Positions 18,423 through 28,870 of a stretch of 64,000 nucleotides of DNA are shown in pieces. The notes below the pieces were generated by a model. That model was given only the letters and a program-made list of their open reading frames with translations. It had not been told where the DNA came from and made no database searches. The translations under genes were made by a program, and so were the position numbers. Origin of the DNA: a cyanobacterium endosymbiont of Epithemia clementina EcSB (GTDB lineage Bacteria; Cyanobacteriota; Cyanobacteriia; Cyanobacteriales; Microcystaceae); contig NZ_CP123991.1 of the NCBI RefSeq assembly GCF_029919255.1, forward strand, positions 2,023,833 through 2,087,832. Direction: 5' to 3'. Position 1 is the first letter of the stretch, and every line of letters starts with the position of its first letter.

Positions 18423-18777
18423 AGACGATATCAGATTTAATTAACAACTGCTTTAATTCTCGCAAAAAATACTCATAATTGCACTCACTTTGACTATGCC
18501 GCACTGTAATTACTACTTTTAATCCAGGGGAAACTATGGGAAGCAAGGAGCTAATTGCTGCCTTAATCTGCCGTTTGAGACGGTTGCGAACCACCGCCTT
18601 TTTACTAATTTTTTGGCTAACAGAGACACCAAACTGAGTTGGGATCGGGGTCATAGTTTGATGGTCTTTTGATAGTACTCTCATCAAAAGATGAGAACTT
18701 TTATAATGTTGGCCCCGTTTATAAACAGCTTGGAAATCTTTGGGTTTCTTTAGCCGATGAACTTTAGGTAATCCCAC
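18394..18777 (-). CDS. rnpA: Ribonuclease P protein component
   Basis: A 127-residue RnpA, the protein subunit of the tRNA 5'-processing ribozyme. The conserved core is FGVSVSQKISKKAVVRNRLKRQIKAAI (about 48-74), whose RNRxKRxxR helix contacts the catalytic RNA. It opens with VHRLKKPKDFQAVYKRGQ, the typical N-terminal cleft region. The start codon is GTG. It lies just downstream of rpmH, as in most bacteria, and overlaps the following PH-protein gene. The rnpB RNA gene is not in this window. Confidence 0.93.
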   Translation of the reverse strand: MGLPKVHRLKKPKDFQAVYKRGQHYKSSHLLMRVLSKDHQTMTPIPTQFGVSVSQKISKKAVVRNRLKRQIKAAISSLLPIVSPGLKVVITVRHSQSECNYEYFLRELKQLLIKSDIVYGHTREYLL

Positions 18778-18889
18778 TATGTTAACTGGTTAGAATTGGG
18801 TTAACAATAACTTATACGACAACCCGCGACGTTTAATTTTGATCTAACGTCGAATACTTTAACCTCTTTTGGAATAAGAGTGACAAGGG

Positions 18890-19027
18890 TTAAACAGACA
18901 ACCTGTATCGTCCTTTTTTTCTTCTAGCCTGAATCACATTACGACCGTTTTGAGTTCGCATCCGCACACGAAAGCCTGATTTTCTCTTTTGCTTTCGATT
19001 GGTTCCTCCTAGGGTACGCTGAGTCAC
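18890..19027 (-). CDS. rpmH: 50S ribosomal protein L34
   Basis: A 45-residue L34 with a GTG start. The protein begins [20 protein letters not shown] and continues [20 protein letters not shown] to end YRLSV. This is the complete, highly basic L34 sequence of the length expected in cyanobacteria. It heads the rpmH-rnpA-PH-yidC-jag cluster, 112 bases upstream of rnpA. Confidence 0.95.
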   Translation of the reverse strand: MTQRTLGGTNRKQKRKSGFRVRMRTQNGRNVIQARRKKGRYRLSV

Positions 19028-19346
19028 AAATTTATTCCTCCGACAACGCTACCGTTTACTTGACGCCTTATAAAGACACGGCCTCCCATTTTATCTTTAA
19101 AAGCTAGAGAAGTAAAGACTCGGGAAGTGATTTTTTAACCTACATTCAGTTTAATTGCTTAACATAGGTGAGGTGCAATGACAATCTTAGACCTCACCCT
19201 AAAAATTATCTGTTCTTCCACTGAACTTATGGAGGAATTAACCTCTTTTAGAAAATTATGAATTATACATCAGAAAATCTAACGATTTACTACAATAATT
19301 CTGAGAATTAGACGTTGGCTATGGTAACACTTAATTTCAATTTAAT
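19028..19346. other. Intergenic region upstream of rpmH
   Basis: About 320 bases holding the presumed rpmH promoter. A hairpin at 19167-19198 (8-bp stem ggtgaggt/acctcacc, 16-base loop) lies between nth and rpmH. No DnaA-box cluster or origin signature was seen even though rpmH-rnpA is often near oriC. Confidence 0.5.
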
Positions 19347-20003
19347 CTATCTATCTACCACAGAAGGACATAAATGAGCCAATTGACAATCAAGACAATT
19401 TGGTTTTCTAGCACGACAAGTTGCCCGACCATGATAAATGATACGAATTGAAAAATTTTCCCAATCATGTTGAGGCAATAGCTTCATTAAATCTCTTTCA
19501 ATCTTTACAGGATTCGTCTCTTTCGTCAGTTCTAAACGTCTACTTAAACGCTTAACGTGGGTGTCTACTGTAACGCCTAGGTTAAGTCCGAACCCGTGTG
19601 CTAAAACTACGTTTGCAGTTTTACGAGCAACTCCTGGTAGACTCAGTAACTCTTCCATTTTTTGAGGAACTTTTCCATCAAATTCTTGAACGATTTTCTG
19701 ACAGGAACCTTGAATATTTTTAGCTTTATTTCGATAAAATCCTGTCGGACGTATCAATGCTTCTAATTCTTCTCGATCTGCCTGAGCTAAGGATGATGCA
19801 TCAGGAAACTTTAAAAATAAATTGGGAGTAACTTTATTTACTCTTTCGTCAGTGCACTGTGCCGATAGAATCGTGGCAATCAAAAGCTGCACAGGGGAGT
19901 CATAAACCAAACTACAAGTGGCATCGGGATAAATATGTTTCAGAAGAGTTAATATTCCTAATGCTCGCTGTTTTTTGTTTCTCCCTTTGTGCTGAATGCT
20001 CAT
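19347..20003 (-). CDS. nth: Endonuclease III (DNA glycosylase/AP lyase)
   Basis: A 218-residue base-excision repair enzyme removing oxidised pyrimidines. The helix-hairpin-helix with catalytic lysine is LPGVARKTANVV (Lys128), and the catalytic aspartate is in VDTHVKR (Asp147). The [4Fe-4S] loop is C-x6-C-x2-C-x5-C with Cys196, 203, 206 and 212. All key residues are present and length is typical. It lies 43 bases downstream of rseP on the same strand, possibly co-transcribed. A working base-excision enzyme is worth noting, because many strongly reduced symbionts lose repair genes. Confidence 0.93.
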   Translation of the reverse strand: MSIQHKGRNKKQRALGILTLLKHIYPDATCSLVYDSPVQLLIATILSAQCTDERVNKVTPNLFLKFPDASSLAQADREELEALIRPTGFYRNKAKNIQGSCQKIVQEFDGKVPQKMEELLSLPGVARKTANVVLAHGFGLNLGVTVDTHVKRLSRRLELTKETNPVKIERDLMKLLPQHDWENFSIRIIYHGRATCRARKPNCLDCQLAHLCPSVVDR

Positions 20004-20046
20004 GTTTTTATCTAAATAATTACAATCAAACTTGCTAAAATAACTC

Positions 20047-21105
20047 TTAGAAAAAGGCTAAGTTAACAGTATCGCGAACAACAAGGAATAATCCTAAACT
20101 AAGGAGTAAAACTAACCCTGTTTGCATGATGCCTTCTTGCAATCTATTCGGTAAAGGTTTTCCTCGTAGTCCTTCTACCATTAAAAAAATTAATTGACCG
20201 CCATCAAGAGCAGGTAAAGGTAGAATATTGATAATAGCTAAGTTAATGCTAATTAGCGCGCCAAATTGGAAGAGATTTCCCGCATTATTTTGGGCAATAT
20301 TAGCACCGTACTCGACGATTTTGACTGGACCTGCTATCTGTTTAGCGTTTTCTTGAAAATTACTCACAAGTTGCCAAAATCCTTTAGCAGTTAGAGTCAC
20401 TAAATCTTGAAAAGCATCCGCACTGTAAGCAAACGCATCAAAAAGTCCTTGAGACTTTTTCAAGTGTATATTAGGAATTAGTCCTACCCCAATTTTTCCT
20501 TGACCTTGGTCATTAGATTTTGGGGTAACAGTAACAGATAAAGTTTTGTCATCCCGTTCAATCGTAAAATGAAGAGGTTGATTGGGAGAGTTTTGGATTT
20601 TTTCAATAAAGAAGTCAGTCGCTTCGGGGAAGTCATCTAAGGGAGTGTTGTTAACTTTAAGGATGATGTCTCCCGATTTCATTCCTGCTTCCATTGCTGC
20701 GGATGCGGGTTCAATAGTAGGAACAGCTAGTCCAGATTGAATATCTTGAATACCAACAGTAGCGACTTGCGCCACTAGAAGAAAATAAGCTAAAACCAGA
20801 TTAGCAATTACCCCTGCACTGATAACAATGGCCCGGTCAAATACGGGACGGTTACGAAGTAAATTGGGGTCATCTAGGGGAATTTCACTATTGAGATCAT
20901 CATCGGGGAATCCTACATACCCCCCCAAAGGAAAAGCACGAATAGCGTATTCGGTTTCAGTCCCTTGATATTTGACGAGACTTGGACCAAAACCGATAGA
21001 AAAGCGGTTAACTCTGATTCCTTGGAATCTTGCGGCGGCAAAATGACCTAATTCATGAACGACAATTAATAACGCTAAAACTGTGATCGCTGCCAATACT
21101 GACAT
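20047..21105 (-). CDS. rseP: RseP-type site-2 metalloprotease
   Basis: A 352-residue M50 intramembrane zinc protease. HELGH at residues 17-21 supplies the zinc-binding histidines and catalytic glutamate. LPLPALDGG near residue 299 supplies the third ligand in the usual ND-like position. A PDZ domain occupies about 115-200 (VPTIEPASAAMEAGMKSGDIIL). Four hydrophobic segments are visible. Such proteases cut membrane-anchored regulators after a first cleavage, releasing sigma-factor signals. The gene is complete and followed by nth. Confidence 0.9.
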   Translation of the reverse strand: MSVLAAITVLALLIVVHELGHFAAARFQGIRVNRFSIGFGPSLVKYQGTETEYAIRAFPLGGYVGFPDDDLNSEIPLDDPNLLRNRPVFDRAIVISAGVIANLVLAYFLLVAQVATVGIQDIQSGLAVPTIEPASAAMEAGMKSGDIILKVNNTPLDDFPEATDFFIEKIQNSPNQPLHFTIERDDKTLSVTVTPKSNDQGQGKIGVGLIPNIHLKKSQGLFDAFAYSADAFQDLVTLTAKGFWQLVSNFQENAKQIAGPVKIVEYGANIAQNNAGNLFQFGALISINLAIINILPLPALDGGQLIFLMVEGLRGKPLPNRLQEGIMQTGLVLLLSLGLFLVVRDTVNLAFF

Positions 21106-23773
21106 AGTTTCTAGACTAAACAGATAATATTAACTTTTTTCATTGTAGTGTACTTGGTGTGGTGGGGAACACTCGAACAAAGGAAGCAACGAAAGTAGGG
21201 TGGGCAAAGCATAGTTAAGATCGGATAATCAAAGTACCGCCCATCCTACAAGACTAATCCCAATAAGAATTGAACTTCAATATCTCAATATTAATTCGAT
21301 GTAATAATTTAATTTTTTGCTTTATATTAAGTAATCACCAAAAAACACTGGTATCGTTTTTATTTTAAAAATAAAGGACCTACTAAAGAATTATTCTTTT
21401 ACCTTTGATACCTACCATAGGACTTTCTATAATATTTATTATGCAGTTATTTATTTTGTTTTTGTTGTCGTAATACGATATAAGCGGATATCAAACCTAA
21501 TATTTGTAGATTGATTACACAGGAATTAGATTTTAAATAAATTTAAATTCAATAAATCATAAATATGTACTTTACATCTCATTTTTTATAGATTTATTGG
21601 GATAAGTAAAAAATTTTTTGATTTATATTAAAGTAATTTACTTTATCTAAAAAACTATTATTTTAATTTAGATTATTGACTTGTGTTTAGAAAAAAAATA
21701 AATTCTTATCAGATTTTATAGTAATTAAGGTTGTCATTATACAACTCTATTACATAATCAAGGGATACTAATAGAAAATATATAATACTAAATTATTAAA
21801 TTTAAATTCAAATCTTTTACATAATCTACTAATTTTAGTTAGATAAAATTTGGCTTTTATTTTGAATAAATAGTTAATCTGAATAAATAAAAAAACAGTT
21901 AATAACAGTAATTATTAGATGATAGTCTGTTTAAAAATTAAAATAACATAATTTAGAATTTAAAAAAATATCAAATTTAACTCGCAATAAAAAATATTGT
22001 AAGCAACAAGGAAAGCATATATTTAATGTCAAAAAACAAGATATTAGAAAATCAAATAAATTGCAAAATTGGTTTAATATTCAGTAAATAGATTTTAAAT
22101 AACTAGTCATTAAGAAAAAAAATATAAGACAAAAAGATGGATATGGCAAGTTAGAAAAGTCAATATTAAAATTTATATATATTTTTAAAAAGCAGATATT
22201 TAGAAAATTTGCAAATATTTAGGAATTATCTTGTCTATAAAGAATATGTAATTAAGTAAAAAAGTTTTTGAAAAAGAAGTTTTTATACACATATTTATAA
22301 TCTTCTATATAAAATATTTCTCTAGAATTAGAAAAAAGTATTTCTATGTAGTTAATACAATAAATACAAACTAATATTTTAATTTTTAAAATATAGAGAC
22401 AATAAATATATGCTTTACGTTTGTTAATATCTATTTACTCGAATGTATTAGATGATTTTCTATGGAAATTATCTAATACATTCCCATATATTTATTTCAA
22501 AGCATGTGCTACCTGTTTTAAACAAGCTTTATTAAAATAACTAACTATTTTAAGTATCTAAATATAGACAAACACATTTTCTTAATAAAAAATAAAAAAA
22601 TAAATAAGCTATTAAATTAGACTCATAAGTTGATTTTTTATCGGAAGATAAGTAAAAAAAACTCGAGATCAATAAAAAAGTTAGTCAACTTAAATTTAAT
22701 ACTAAATAAAAAACTAAATATTTTTGTGGCGATCACTTTTAAAACTAAAATATACATCAGCATAGTGCTTCTTATTTATGTCCAACTATAGCAAGACGCA
22801 AAAACGTTAAGTAAGCTTTGAAAGTAGTGTCTACACATTCTCTAACGGCTTAGACTTTAGATAATATTTTCTGATTCAAGTTTTTACAACAAACTATTAA
22901 TTCTTAATTTTGTTTAGCTCTGGAGAGTCAGGGAGAAAATATTATAGTTGACGTCCAGTTCATTATATTTTCTTTTCTAAAAGCTTTTCCCTATAGAAAT
23001 TAGTTTTATCTAAAATAATGATCTCTTCCGGTTCCCATTGAATAGTTAAGTTTTAAGATAATCAAACTTTACATAAATCTCTATGACAACCAATTAATAA
23101 TTGGAATAGTAATTTTTTTTATTTTGATGATAGACTATTTTGTTTTTATATTTTCTAACTTAAAATATTTCTTATATAAGACTATTACCATATAGATGGT
23201 TTATCCGGTTATTAAATCTAACTTCATCTACATCTAGCCTTCTGTTAAGAGAAATTTTCTCTAGTTTTTTCTGCAATACTTCTTTTCTGAGTTTATTAGA
23301 TTTATTGGCAATCTCCTTTTTACTTGCTGTTTTAAGCATATATTTAAAATATTTCAAGTATTAGAACTAATTTTAAACAAATAAAATTGCCTTTTTTGTA
23401 CTGCCTAAATGACTTTTTGGCGTAGATTTGAACTATAAGTAGCTAGCACAAAGTGCAGCACTATTTTTGCTATTTTGTTACTGTCTTATGGACAGGAAAC
23501 TATTCTAATCTTTTTGCGTAGTGCTATACTGAGACTGTGTCTGCTAAATGAGTAGCTAATAACTCGCAAAACTCTTATTATGACTCTGTTTATTACAATG
23601 TATAGCTAGGCTAAAAGAGTCTAATCAATTGAGTTAAGCACTAATCTGTCTAACCTTCTCTAAAATAGAGAGTTAATTTTTATAGCTTATTTGAGTAATA
23701 AAGTTACTTGCAAAGTAGTACGTTATATTTGACATTTTGTCTTAATTTCTGATTACCGATTTCTTAATCACTT
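21106..23773. other. 2.7-kb AT-rich gene desert
   Basis: Only a hairpin at 21195-21249 (11-bp stem with one G-U pair, gtagggtgggc with gcccatcctac) and a hairpin at 22441-22483 (perfect 13-bp stem gaatgtattagat, 17-base loop) stand out. From about 21300 to 23400 the sequence is extremely AT-rich with stops in all frames. A 61-codon minus-strand frame at 23172-23357 has no recognisable motif. The block from 23400 to 23540 is richer in GC and could be a relic RNA or gene, but I cannot identify it. Confidence 0.55.
22441..22483. repeat. Perfect 13-bp stem-loop
   Basis: Arms 22441-22453 and 22471-22483 are exact reverse complements around a 17-base loop, far from any gene. It may be a surviving terminator of a lost gene. 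Confidence 0.6.
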
Positions 23774-24820
23774 ATGACTGATTTTAACCTAACTTGTCCG
23801 ATCCCCTTAGATCAATATCCTCAAGTCTTACTTGCTCATGGAGGAGGGGGAAAATTGATGCAGCAGTTGCTTGAAAAGATGATTTTTCCTGTCTTTAATA
23901 TGACTCAAAATACTCCTCCACATGACTCTGCTGTTTTTGATTTAAACGCTAATAAAATTGCTTTTACTACCGACTCCTACGTTATTCATCCTCTATTTTT
24001 TCCTGGGGGAGATATTGGTAGTTTAGCTATTAACGGAACTGTCAATGATTTAGCTATGAGTGGGGCGCGTCCTCTTTATCTTAGTGTGGGGTTTATCTTA
24101 GAAGAAGGACTGCCGATGGAAATCCTTTGGAAGGTTGTTCAGTCTCTACAGAATTCTGCTCAAACTGCTCAAGTTGAGATCATCACTGGAGATACTAAAG
24201 TAGTTGATCGAGGAAAAGGAGATGGGGTATTTATCAATACCGCAGGGGTCGGTATAATCGAACATGATCAAATAATTGCAGCCCAAAGTGTTCAACCAGG
24301 AGATGCTATCCTGCTCAGTGGAGATTTAGGCCGCCATGGTATCGCGATTATGGCAGTAAGAGAGGGGCTGGAATTTGAAACGACCATTGAAAGTGACTGC
24401 GCTCCTCTAAATTCTGTTGTTTTAGCTATGTTAGAGTCCAAGGCAAACATTCATTGCCTACGAGATCTTACCCGTGGCGGCTTAGCCAGTGCCCTAAATG
24501 AAATTGCAATGGGTGCAGGGGTTATTCTTAATATTCAAGAAAACGCTATTCCGGTACGTGAAGATGTCCAGGGGGCGTGTGAAATATTAGGGTTTGATCC
24601 CCTCTATGTGGCTAATGAAGGTCGGTTTGTGGCGTTTATTCCTCAAGACTCTGTAGATACTGCTATGAAAATTATGAGAGCACATCAGCAAGATCCCTGC
24701 ATTATTGGTCAAGTTACAGGAAGAGGACCAGGCATGGGGTTAGTTACTTTAGAGAGTAAAATTGGAGCCAGTCGTATCGTTGATATGTTAAGCGGAGAGC
24801 AATTGCCCAGAATCTGTTAA
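23774..24820 (+). CDS. hypE: [NiFe]-hydrogenase maturation protein HypE
   Basis: A 348-residue AIR-synthase-like protein that receives a carbamoyl group from HypF and dehydrates it to the thiocyanate used as cyanide ligand for the NiFe active site. Diagnostic pieces are [54 protein letters not shown] and the glycine-rich [14 protein letters not shown]. The C terminus is PRIC, whose final cysteine carries the thiocyanate, so the protein is complete and functional by that criterion. No other hyp or hydrogenase gene lies in the window. Retention suggests an uptake or bidirectional hydrogenase elsewhere, useful beside nitrogenase. Confidence 0.93.
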   Translation: MTDFNLTCPIPLDQYPQVLLAHGGGGKLMQQLLEKMIFPVFNMTQNTPPHDSAVFDLNANKIAFTTDSYVIHPLFFPGGDIGSLAINGTVNDLAMSGARPLYLSVGFILEEGLPMEILWKVVQSLQNSAQTAQVEIITGDTKVVDRGKGDGVFINTAGVGIIEHDQIIAAQSVQPGDAILLSGDLGRHGIAIMAVREGLEFETTIESDCAPLNSVVLAMLESKANIHCLRDLTRGGLASALNEIAMGAGVILNIQENAIPVREDVQGACEILGFDPLYVANEGRFVAFIPQDSVDTAMKIMRAHQQDPCIIGQVTGRGPGMGLVTLESKIGASRIVDMLSGEQLPRIC

Positions 24821-24909
24821 TATCCTGAGCATGCGAGCAGGGGCGTTCTCGAAGAGTGTCAACGTCTACGGTTATTCGCCCCAAACCCTTTGATATATTA
24901 ACGGACAAC

Positions 24910-25311
24910 CTAACATAAGACAGGAGATTTTTTCGTTTCTTCGGTTGCTATTTCTGCGGCCATTGCTGCCAATGGGGGGACAGACTTGGCAGAGAAACTG
25001 CGTCTTTGTCTAAAGTTTCTACGAGAACTCTTCGGCGATGGGCTGTCCATGGTGAAGTTATAGGCTTTCCAGTTGCTTTCGTGACTCCATTGAGAGTCAT
25101 CTGTCACTACCAAAACTGCTCCAGAAATCAGTGAATCACAAGCCATTGCTTGAATACAAAACTGAGTCCAAGGAGAGCGCAAAAGAAAAACAGGAACTTG
25201 CTTCCCATTAGCACTACCATTGGTATAACCAATCAAAAAACGACCTTCTTCAATGAACGGTCCGAGTTGCGGATATTGTTCGAGGAGACGGAGGATTGCT
25301 TGGGAAGCCAT
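24910..25311 (-). CDS. Conserved cyanobacterial hypothetical protein
   Basis: A 133-residue protein I cannot assign. It starts MASQAILRLLEQYPQLGPFI. The middle is compact and probably folded (RFLIGYTNGSANGKQVPVFL and CDSLISGAVLVVTDD). The C-terminal third is basic and low-complexity (SPKSSRRNFRQRRSFSAKS), likely disordered. No signal peptide or membrane helix is seen. The frame is intact with a normal ATG in a region where neutral frames break quickly, which argues for a real gene. Confidence 0.6.
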   Translation of the reverse strand: MASQAILRLLEQYPQLGPFIEEGRFLIGYTNGSANGKQVPVFLLRSPWTQFCIQAMACDSLISGAVLVVTDDSQWSHESNWKAYNFTMDSPSPKSSRRNFRQRRSFSAKSVPPLAAMAAEIATEETKKSPVLC

Positions 25312-25538
25312 AGATTAATATCACTAATTTAACTCAGAAGAGCGACCACAACGATGCTTACACAACTTCTTGACCATAAGGATAGAAAAATTTGTCCACC
25401 AAAGTTAGTATCAAATGTTACGGAATTACCATTTTTTATTTCAATGTCATGTAAATTTGATATAATTGTCTCCTATTAAGATTAAATTAACGTAGTTGAT
25501 CACTTTTTGTTAAAAAAACCTTAAATTACTATTTTTTT

Positions 25539-26240
25539 TTAACTGGCTGGTACTTTCTTGACTGGACTTACTTTTGCCTTATATAGCAAATTTTTCCCAT
25601 GACGATAGCCAATGTAACGAATTATGACAGTTTCTCCAGGTTCAACATAACCACTTCCTTCTAATAATTGATGACATAGAGGATCATAGGGAACTTTTTC
25701 TCCTACTACTGCAATTGTTTCAACGTTCCATTGTTTAAGTAACTCGATAATCGGTTTAACTAGAGGTAATAGTTTCACGGCAGAGAGTTGAGGATTTTTT
25801 TTTGCAATCATCGCTGCCGTTGGCCATTGTAAAAGCCAAGATTCTAGGGCTTCTAAACTAGATTTTTGAAAGTTTTTTTCTAGGGTTTCTTTTTCTCCGT
25901 TTAATTGCTGTCGCAATTGTTGATATTCTTGTCTAACTTTCTCTAAGTCTGATAGATTAAGGGCTTGAGTTTCAAGTTTGGGAAGGCTTAAGGAGTCCAA
26001 CAAAGATTGATCTCCACAAAATTCACTCAGTAATTGTTCGATGGGAACTTTCAACACGTTGGATAATCTTAATAGATTTTCAATAGACATTTTAGGCAGT
26101 AAACCCACTAGGAGGCGATTTAACTGCCATTGGGAAACCTTAGAAATTTCGGTCAACTGACTAAAATCAGATATTTGCGCTTGCTGCATTAACTGCAACA
26201 ACTTGTGGTGATTGGCTTGATAAGTTGTTGATTGTTTCAT
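25539..26240 (-). CDS. HTH protein with GrpE-like C-terminal domain
   Basis: A 233-residue two-part protein. An N-terminal Cro/XRE-type helix-turn-helix (about 10-75: ISDFSQLTEISKVSQWQLNR, LPKMSIENLLRLSNVLKVPI) is followed by a coiled coil (about 95-130). A C-terminal half resembles GrpE: KLLPLVKPIIELLKQWNVET, YDPLCHQLLEGSG, then EPGETVIIRYIGYRHGKNLL. GrpE proteins are DnaK nucleotide-exchange factors with the same order of coiled coil and beta-wing. The combination suggests a regulator that senses or recruits DnaK, but the function is inferred. Intact frame, standing alone. Confidence 0.65.
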   Translation of the reverse strand: MKQSTTYQANHHKLLQLMQQAQISDFSQLTEISKVSQWQLNRLLVGLLPKMSIENLLRLSNVLKVPIEQLLSEFCGDQSLLDSLSLPKLETQALNLSDLEKVRQEYQQLRQQLNGEKETLEKNFQKSSLEALESWLLQWPTAAMIAKKNPQLSAVKLLPLVKPIIELLKQWNVETIAVVGEKVPYDPLCHQLLEGSGYVEPGETVIIRYIGYRHGKNLLYKAKVSPVKKVPAS

Positions 26241-26588
26241 AAAAGACTAAGATTTTTAGATAAATAACGTTTCTTTTTTTCCTACTCTCAATATTTTTTC
26301 ACCGGATCAACTAATTCTTTGAATAACGACCATTTTGAGTTTACCCTAACTTTGCCTGTGTGTCTTGTCTCTAGCTCATAGATTTTGACTTGTAACATCT
26401 TGGGACAAACCGTATCATTGGTCACAAAATTAATGTTAGCAAGTTACAACACCAATACAAATTGAGTAGTTCTTTCTTACTGAAATCAAATGCTAAAAAC
26501 CCATATTTTTAAGTTCTATCGTGAGGTAGTAAAGCCCGCGCTGTAAGCTTATGCAACTTATCGGGAAGAATATCACGGTTAACCGCTA
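26241..26588. other. Intergenic gap
   Basis: About 350 bases between two minus-strand genes. It should hold the terminator of the upstream gene and the promoter of the HTH-GrpE gene, but no motif is clear. Confidence 0.4.
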
Positions 26589-27638
26589 TCATTCAGTCAT
26601 CATTCTCAAACGGACTATTTTTTCCCCCGCATCATCTAGTTGCACCTCAATAACTTCACTGTTTAAAGATTCCAGGCAAGTTAACATTGATCGTAAGTTA
26701 GGATTACTCGCTCCCGTATCCACATACAGCCGATCAGCCAGACTCCCTATTCGCTTCCAAGTGGTATAGAGTTTCACTACGGTTTGTTCAAGTTGGGTGG
26801 CTTGTTTGACCAAATCAGCAGTCGTACTCAAACAATTCAATCTTAATGCCTCTTCTAACGCCATTTCTAGGTCAATTGAGCGATTTTTAAGGGTTTGTAC
26901 TTGGGCGGCCGCATCGAGATATTTTGCCAAATTTCGTGCTTCTGAAGTGAGAAGTTTAACAGTATTAACATCGGGACTTTCGGCAACTTCCTTTTGAATT
27001 ACGTTGAGGTGGCTATCGGGTAACTTTTCCATTTCTTTAACTAAAGGGACTAAATTACGGACGGGTATAATTCCCTCGGAAGCTTTCTCTTTGACTTTAT
27101 CTGGAAGTAATTCTGAACTCATAGCTGTCCATTGATCAGAGAGTTGTTTAACTTCTCGTCGGGTGATGTGATCACCATTTTGGGCAGCTTCACTAACCAA
27201 TTTTTGCACTTCAGGATCAGATTTAGCTGTTTCGATAAATGCCCGTTTACTAAAATTATTGATGGAGTTGGGATTCAGCTGTCCTTCTGCCAACAGGGTA
27301 TCTGCACTATTAGCAAGTTGAATGAGAGCATAAGCTTGACTTTTAGTGATTTCTCTTTGTTTAAGCCAATTGAGAAATCCTGTCCCTCGGCCGTCTCCAC
27401 CTTTTTTTTCACGATCACGGATAGCCCGTAAAATACGCCCCCGCCAAATATCGGTTTGTAAGTCAAAGTGATCACAAACCTTCCAGACAGCATCTAGCTG
27501 TTGCTGAAAGTCCAGATCCTGAATGGCTTCGTCTTCAGGATCTGGGAGCTGGAAGTTAAATCCTATAGGGGTTTCGAGGGCATCGATAATTTTATCAGGA
27601 GAAGAAGGAACAGCGCTCATATCGATTTTAGGTGTCAC
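26589..27638 (-). CDS. Cyanobacterial hypothetical protein, largely helical
   Basis: A 349-residue soluble protein not assigned to a known function. Several helical segments are predicted, with a heptad-rich region at about 235-300 (LAKYLDAAAQVQTLKNRSID, then LVKQATQLEQTVVKLYTTWK). The middle part (GFLNWLKQREITKSQAYALI ... ITRREVKQLSDQW) looks like helix-turn-helix material of the kind seen in ParB-like or plasmid partition proteins, but no full domain can be claimed. The first codon is GTG; an ATG six codons on (MSAVPSSPDK) is an equally good start. The frame is intact. Confidence 0.6.
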   Translation of the reverse strand: MTPKIDMSAVPSSPDKIIDALETPIGFNFQLPDPEDEAIQDLDFQQQLDAVWKVCDHFDLQTDIWRGRILRAIRDREKKGGDGRGTGFLNWLKQREITKSQAYALIQLANSADTLLAEGQLNPNSINNFSKRAFIETAKSDPEVQKLVSEAAQNGDHITRREVKQLSDQWTAMSSELLPDKVKEKASEGIIPVRNLVPLVKEMEKLPDSHLNVIQKEVAESPDVNTVKLLTSEARNLAKYLDAAAQVQTLKNRSIDLEMALEEALRLNCLSTTADLVKQATQLEQTVVKLYTTWKRIGSLADRLYVDTGASNPNLRSMLTCLESLNSEVIEVQLDDAGEKIVRLRMMTE

Positions 27639-27774
27639 TGATTCAGTTGTTTATGAGTGGAATCATGATAATTGAGTTTTAGAGTCCTTTATCATATCAT
27701 CTGAGTTGAGAGTTATTGGCATTTCGTTAAATTATTGACTAATTGTAATGTGAGTTTGATGAGATTAAAAAATA

Positions 27775-27860
27775 TGGTCGTTATTCTTAATATCTAAGTT
27801 AAAATACTATAAAGTTGATGATTATCTAAAATGGTAACCGCCAAGAATCAAGACTAATCT
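27775..27860 (+). repeat. End sequence of the dispersed repeat, copy at 27.8 kb
   Basis: The stretch aligns by eye with 41505-41585 in the same orientation: attcttaatatctaagtt against attctcaatatttaagtc, then taaagttgatgattat against taaagttaatgattat, then aaatggtaac. The reverse complement of 43690-43780 carries the same blocks. Confidence 0.6.
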
Positions 27861-28239
27861 TTCTTTCAAAATAGAAAAAGTCAAAGATAGCTTACTTTTT
27901 AAAAACTTCTCTTTGTCTCAGGGTTTAAAAAGTAATATCTATTAGTCAGCAAAAAAGTGAATAAAACAGTGTTGAGTATTTTTGTTTCTTAAACATTTAA
28001 TATTAATAATATTTTTTTCTAGTTGTTAACTATTTCAATATAAAAATACTTTTTGTATTAATTGCTGTTAATTTATTCGACATATCTTTTTGTTTTTTTT
28101 TAAAAGTTTATTTATGTTACTTATAATTAACCTAAAATTTCATAATTAAGCCCAGTAATATATAATTATATGTAGTCTAAATTACTAATATTATTTTAAA
28201 TAATTTTTGATCCATACAACTAAGCATTTAAAAATTAAG

Positions 28240-28345
28240 TATACTTTACTCTAAAATAGATGGCAGATTCACATCAGAGTAGAATCGATAAAATTAGTTC
28301 CTGTAATTTATCCTTTGTGAGTTTGTCTAAAACAGCACAACAACA
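28240..28345 (-). pseudogene. IS982-family transposase remnant
   Basis: On the minus strand one frame reads ITGTNFIDSTLM, a stop, then ICH. This matches the IS982 catalytic core (GISFIDSTxIxVCHNxR) with the first catalytic aspartate kept. The rest is too eroded to follow. The same core is found in two more copies at 32.5 and 43.3 kb, also on the minus strand. Confidence 0.7.
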
Positions 28346-28774
28346 TCATTCTCAGGTCACAAGTTCCGCAAATCGACAATAGCTAACTATATAGAGAAGG
28401 TCTAAAATATGAAAATAAATAAATATTTATTGTAATCGTTACAAAACAAGAAAATATTAAACTATAATAAATAACAACTGAGTAATTTTTTAATCATCAT
28501 AAATAAGTTTTAGTTGCTACTCTAAATCAAACCATAAACATTGAACTAATCAATTCAATTAAAAGTTACATGGAATGTTTAATAAATCAATAGTATAAAA
28601 ATACTGCCTGCCAAAATTTATTTTTCACTATACATGCTTATCTCACTTTATCTTTCTCCTATCTACGGTTTTCGGTTTTTCCCTGTACCAAGTCTCTCAG
28701 TATTGGAAGTTATTAGCCACTAAATTTATTAGACTCAGTCTAGAAGAGCTGTTATTTCCATAATACATAAAAAT

Positions 28775-28830
28775 TCAAATATTTAGTTAGGTGTATTTCA
28801 GTCCTGAAATACACCTAACTAAATATTTGA
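28775..28830. terminator. 27-bp perfect stem-loop after the transglycosylase gene
   Basis: Arms 28775-28801 and 28804-28830 are exact reverse complements with a 2-base centre. The structure lies 40 bases beyond the stop codon of the minus-strand transglycosylase gene. The stem is unusually long and free of mismatches for a terminator. Confidence 0.7.
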
Positions 28831-28870
28831 AGGTTAACTCAGAAAAAGTTCTTTGGAAAATACTTAAATT

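Larger units (their letters stand above)
27639..28870. other. Non-coding stretch with decayed IS982 copy
   Basis: About 1.2 kb with no intact gene. It carries a repeat end at 27775-27860, an eroded IS982 transposase segment around 28240-28345 and a long terminator at 28775-28830. Confidence 0.6.

Noticed and set aside
23172-23357. 61-codon minus-strand frame in the AT desert
   Set aside because: Lysine- and asparagine-rich, as expected from AT-rich noise; no motif.
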